Assembly (NCBI GenBank): GCA_040757335.1
Contig: JBFLXB010000003.1
Span: 117,899 to 171,946, forward strand
Source: Nitrospirota bacterium
GTDB taxonomy: Bacteria; Nitrospirota; Nitrospiria; 2-01-FULL-66-17
Direction: 5' to 3'
Length of the DNA: 54,048 nt
Shown: positions 52,933-54,048 of the stretch, piece after piece
Layout: every line of letters begins with the position of its first letter
Numbering within the stretch: position 1 is the first letter of the stretch
Program-made: the position numbers and the translations under genes
The notes under the pieces: model-generated
Database searches by the model: none
Seen by the model: only the letters and a program-made list of their open reading frames with translations
Told to the model about the DNA's origin: nothing

Positions 52933-52947
52933 ATAGTCTATGGCTAT
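52933..52947. promoter_or_regulatory. Candidate OxyR half-site
   Basis: ATAG, seven bases, CTAT (52933-52947), the form of one OxyR dimer site. It covers the oxyR start codon, which would allow OxyR to repress its own gene while activating katG. A second, matching half-site is not clear. Based on motif form only. Confidence 0.45.
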
Positions 52948-53920
52948 GAACTTGGAGTCCCATCCCTATACCTTGCGGCAACTCCAATACGCGGTGGCCG
53001 TGGCGGATACGCTGAGTTTCCGCAAAGCCGCGGAGCTCTGTCATGTTTCTCAGCCGTCGCTGAGCGCGCAACTCGCTCAACTCGAATCCGCCCTGGGCGT
53101 TCGCCTGTTCGAGCGCAATCGCAAACGCGTGTTGCCAACTGAAGCGGGGAGAGAACTGGTCAGGCGCGCCCGGCAGATCCTGATTGAATCGGACGACCTC
53201 GTCGTGGCGGCCAAGCAACTGGGCGATCCCCTGACCGGCACCCTGCGCATGGGCGTGATCCCGACCATCTCGCCGTACCTGCTGCCGCGCATCACACCCG
53301 TGCTGCGGGAGCGTTATCCGAAGCTGACGATCAACTGGGTGGAAGACAAGACCGATGTGCTGTTACGCAGTCTGGATTCGGGGAAACTGGATGCGGTGCT
53401 CCTCGCGCTGGAAGCCGACATTGGCGATGTGGAGCGGGAAATCGTGGCCCGCGATCCCTTTGTGCTGGCCACGCCTCCCGGTCACCCACTCGGCGCCACG
53501 GCTTCACCGGCCGAACCAGGAGACCTGCAAGGGACGAGTGTCCTGCTTCTGGACGATGGGCATTGCTTTCGCGATCAGGCGCTTGCGGTCTGTTCGAGCG
53601 CCAAAGCCCGCGAACTCGAATTCCGCGCAACCAGCCTGTCCACGCTGGCCCAAATGGTGGCGGGTGGTGGGGGCGTGACGCTCTTGCCCGCTCTCGCGGT
53701 GCCGACGGAGGCCGGACGAGCCGGGCTGACCGTGCGCCCGTTCGCCGAGCCCGCGCCGAGTCGAACCATTGCGCTGGCGTGGAGACGGACTTCTCCCCTC
53801 GGGGAGGCGCTCAAACGGCTTGCCGCAACGATTCGGGAGGCGTACCCGACCATTGAGAAACACGCGGCGAGGCAGCCGGCTCATCGTAAGCCGGCAGGGG
53901 GCCGCTGGAAACGTAGCTGA
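52940..53920 (+). CDS. oxyR: Hydrogen peroxide-inducible regulator OxyR
   Basis: 326 residues, LysR family. N-terminal winged helix: TLRQLQYAVAVADTLSFRKA with AELCHVSQPSLSAQLAQLES. The C-terminal domain has the redox cysteine pair Cys209 and Cys218 in DDGHCFRDQALAVCSS, spaced nine apart as in E. coli (Cys199/208), so peroxide sensing by disulfide formation is very likely. RATSLSTLAQMVAGGGGVTL is the family signature. ATG 52940 or 52946 are both possible. Divergent katG is the expected target. Confidence 0.95.
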   Translation: MAMNLESHPYTLRQLQYAVAVADTLSFRKAAELCHVSQPSLSAQLAQLESALGVRLFERNRKRVLPTEAGRELVRRARQILIESDDLVVAAKQLGDPLTGTLRMGVIPTISPYLLPRITPVLRERYPKLTINWVEDKTDVLLRSLDSGKLDAVLLALEADIGDVEREIVARDPFVLATPPGHPLGATASPAEPGDLQGTSVLLLDDGHCFRDQALAVCSSAKARELEFRATSLSTLAQMVAGGGGVTLLPALAVPTEAGRAGLTVRPFAEPAPSRTIALAWRRTSPLGEALKRLAATIREAYPTIEKHAARQPAHRKPAGGRWKRS

Positions 53921-53927
53921 ACTAGCA

Positions 53928-54048
53928 GGGTGCTGAAAAAGTCCTATGATTGAGAGTCCCACCCTGGTATACTGGCGCCGTCCCTTCGGAGGAGCGCCCA
54001 TGCGTGGCAGCCAGGAGCCCCAGAGCGGGTTGTTCAGTTACGTGGCCC
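53928..54048 (+). mobile_element. Left end of an insertion sequence (IS1182/IS5-like), truncated by window end
   Basis: Starts with GGGTGCTGAAAAAGTC at about 53928, a common terminal motif of IS elements of this group, eight bases after oxyR. The 72-base leader has GGAGGAG just before an ATG at 54000. Only 121 bases are visible, so the right end, target duplication and family cannot be confirmed. Confidence 0.7.
54000..54048 (+). CDS. Transposase, N-terminal fragment (continues beyond window)
   Basis: Sixteen residues, MRGSQEPQSGLFSYVA, closely resembling the start of IS1182/IS5-type DDE transposases (family starts of the form MRG-x-x-x-x-Q-x-x-LFSY). GGAGGAG lies six bases upstream. The remainder is outside the window, so activity cannot be judged. 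Confidence 0.7.
   Translation, partial: MRGSQEPQSGLFSYVA

Overview
The window reads as a chromosomal segment of a GC-rich, Gram-negative-type bacterium. Signal peptides, c-type cytochromes, a lipoprotein, and the SppA and HtrA proteases point to a two-membrane cell. The best placement is the Nitrospirota (Nitrospira-like lineages). This is inferred from a cytochrome bd-like oxidase encoded with several membrane-bound c-type cytochromes and an ethylbenzene-dehydrogenase-type heme protein, and from the run pheA-hisC-aroF-tyrA-aroA-cmk-plsC-rpsA-sppA-ihf. No rRNA or tRNA gene is visible to confirm it.

Layout. 1-2622: end of rho, then a protoporphyrinogen oxidase (heme synthesis). 2645-14123: a respiratory region. 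It holds an exported protein with a Cys-His-Met-rich motif, two membrane-anchored sulfatase-modifying-factor-fold proteins without the catalytic cysteine pair, several very small membrane proteins, a large CydA-like oxidase subunit, three membrane-attached c-type cytochromes and a polytopic membrane protein. Near-consensus sigma-70 promoters stand at 2645, 5064 and 6738, and a strong terminator at 13229. 14128-18107: a palindromic element, a flavodoxin-reductase-type protein, then yebC-ruvC-ruvA-ruvB. 18108-22674: small and accessory genes, including a nitroreductase, an SmbP-like histidine-rich protein, a lipoprotein and a HAMP sensor lacking a kinase domain. 22742-27382: a GldA/GldF/GldG-type ABC system with a DUF4340 protein. 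27518-32278: lytic transglycosylase, double-FHA protein, TPR-Ser/Thr kinase. 32317-42501: aromatic amino acid operon running into cmk, plsC, rpsA, sppA and an IHF/HU gene. 42528-49564: ABC exporter, HtrA protease, aminotransferase, aldo/keto reductase, glutaredoxin, esterase, hemerythrin. 49739-54048: CBS-domain protein, divergent katG/oxyR and the start of an insertion sequence.

How it works together. The respiratory region most likely encodes an oxygen-reducing complex fed by cytochrome c rather than quinol: the CydA-like subunit has no CydB partner, and three heme c proteins follow it on the same strand. KatG/OxyR, glutaredoxin, hemerythrin and nitroreductase suit a microaerobic or oxidant-exposed life. 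The FHA protein and the kinase form a translationally coupled signalling pair. The aroF-tyrA-aroA-cmk genes are packed with stop/start overlaps; tyrA appears to start at ATT.

The most unusual items are the multi-part bd-like oxidase region with its tiny proteins and pseudo-enzyme sulfatase-modifying-factor proteins, and a family of 126-238 bp imperfect palindromes (four copies). Two of these carry the same 28-bp perfect palindrome, and others sit against start or stop codons of neighbouring genes.
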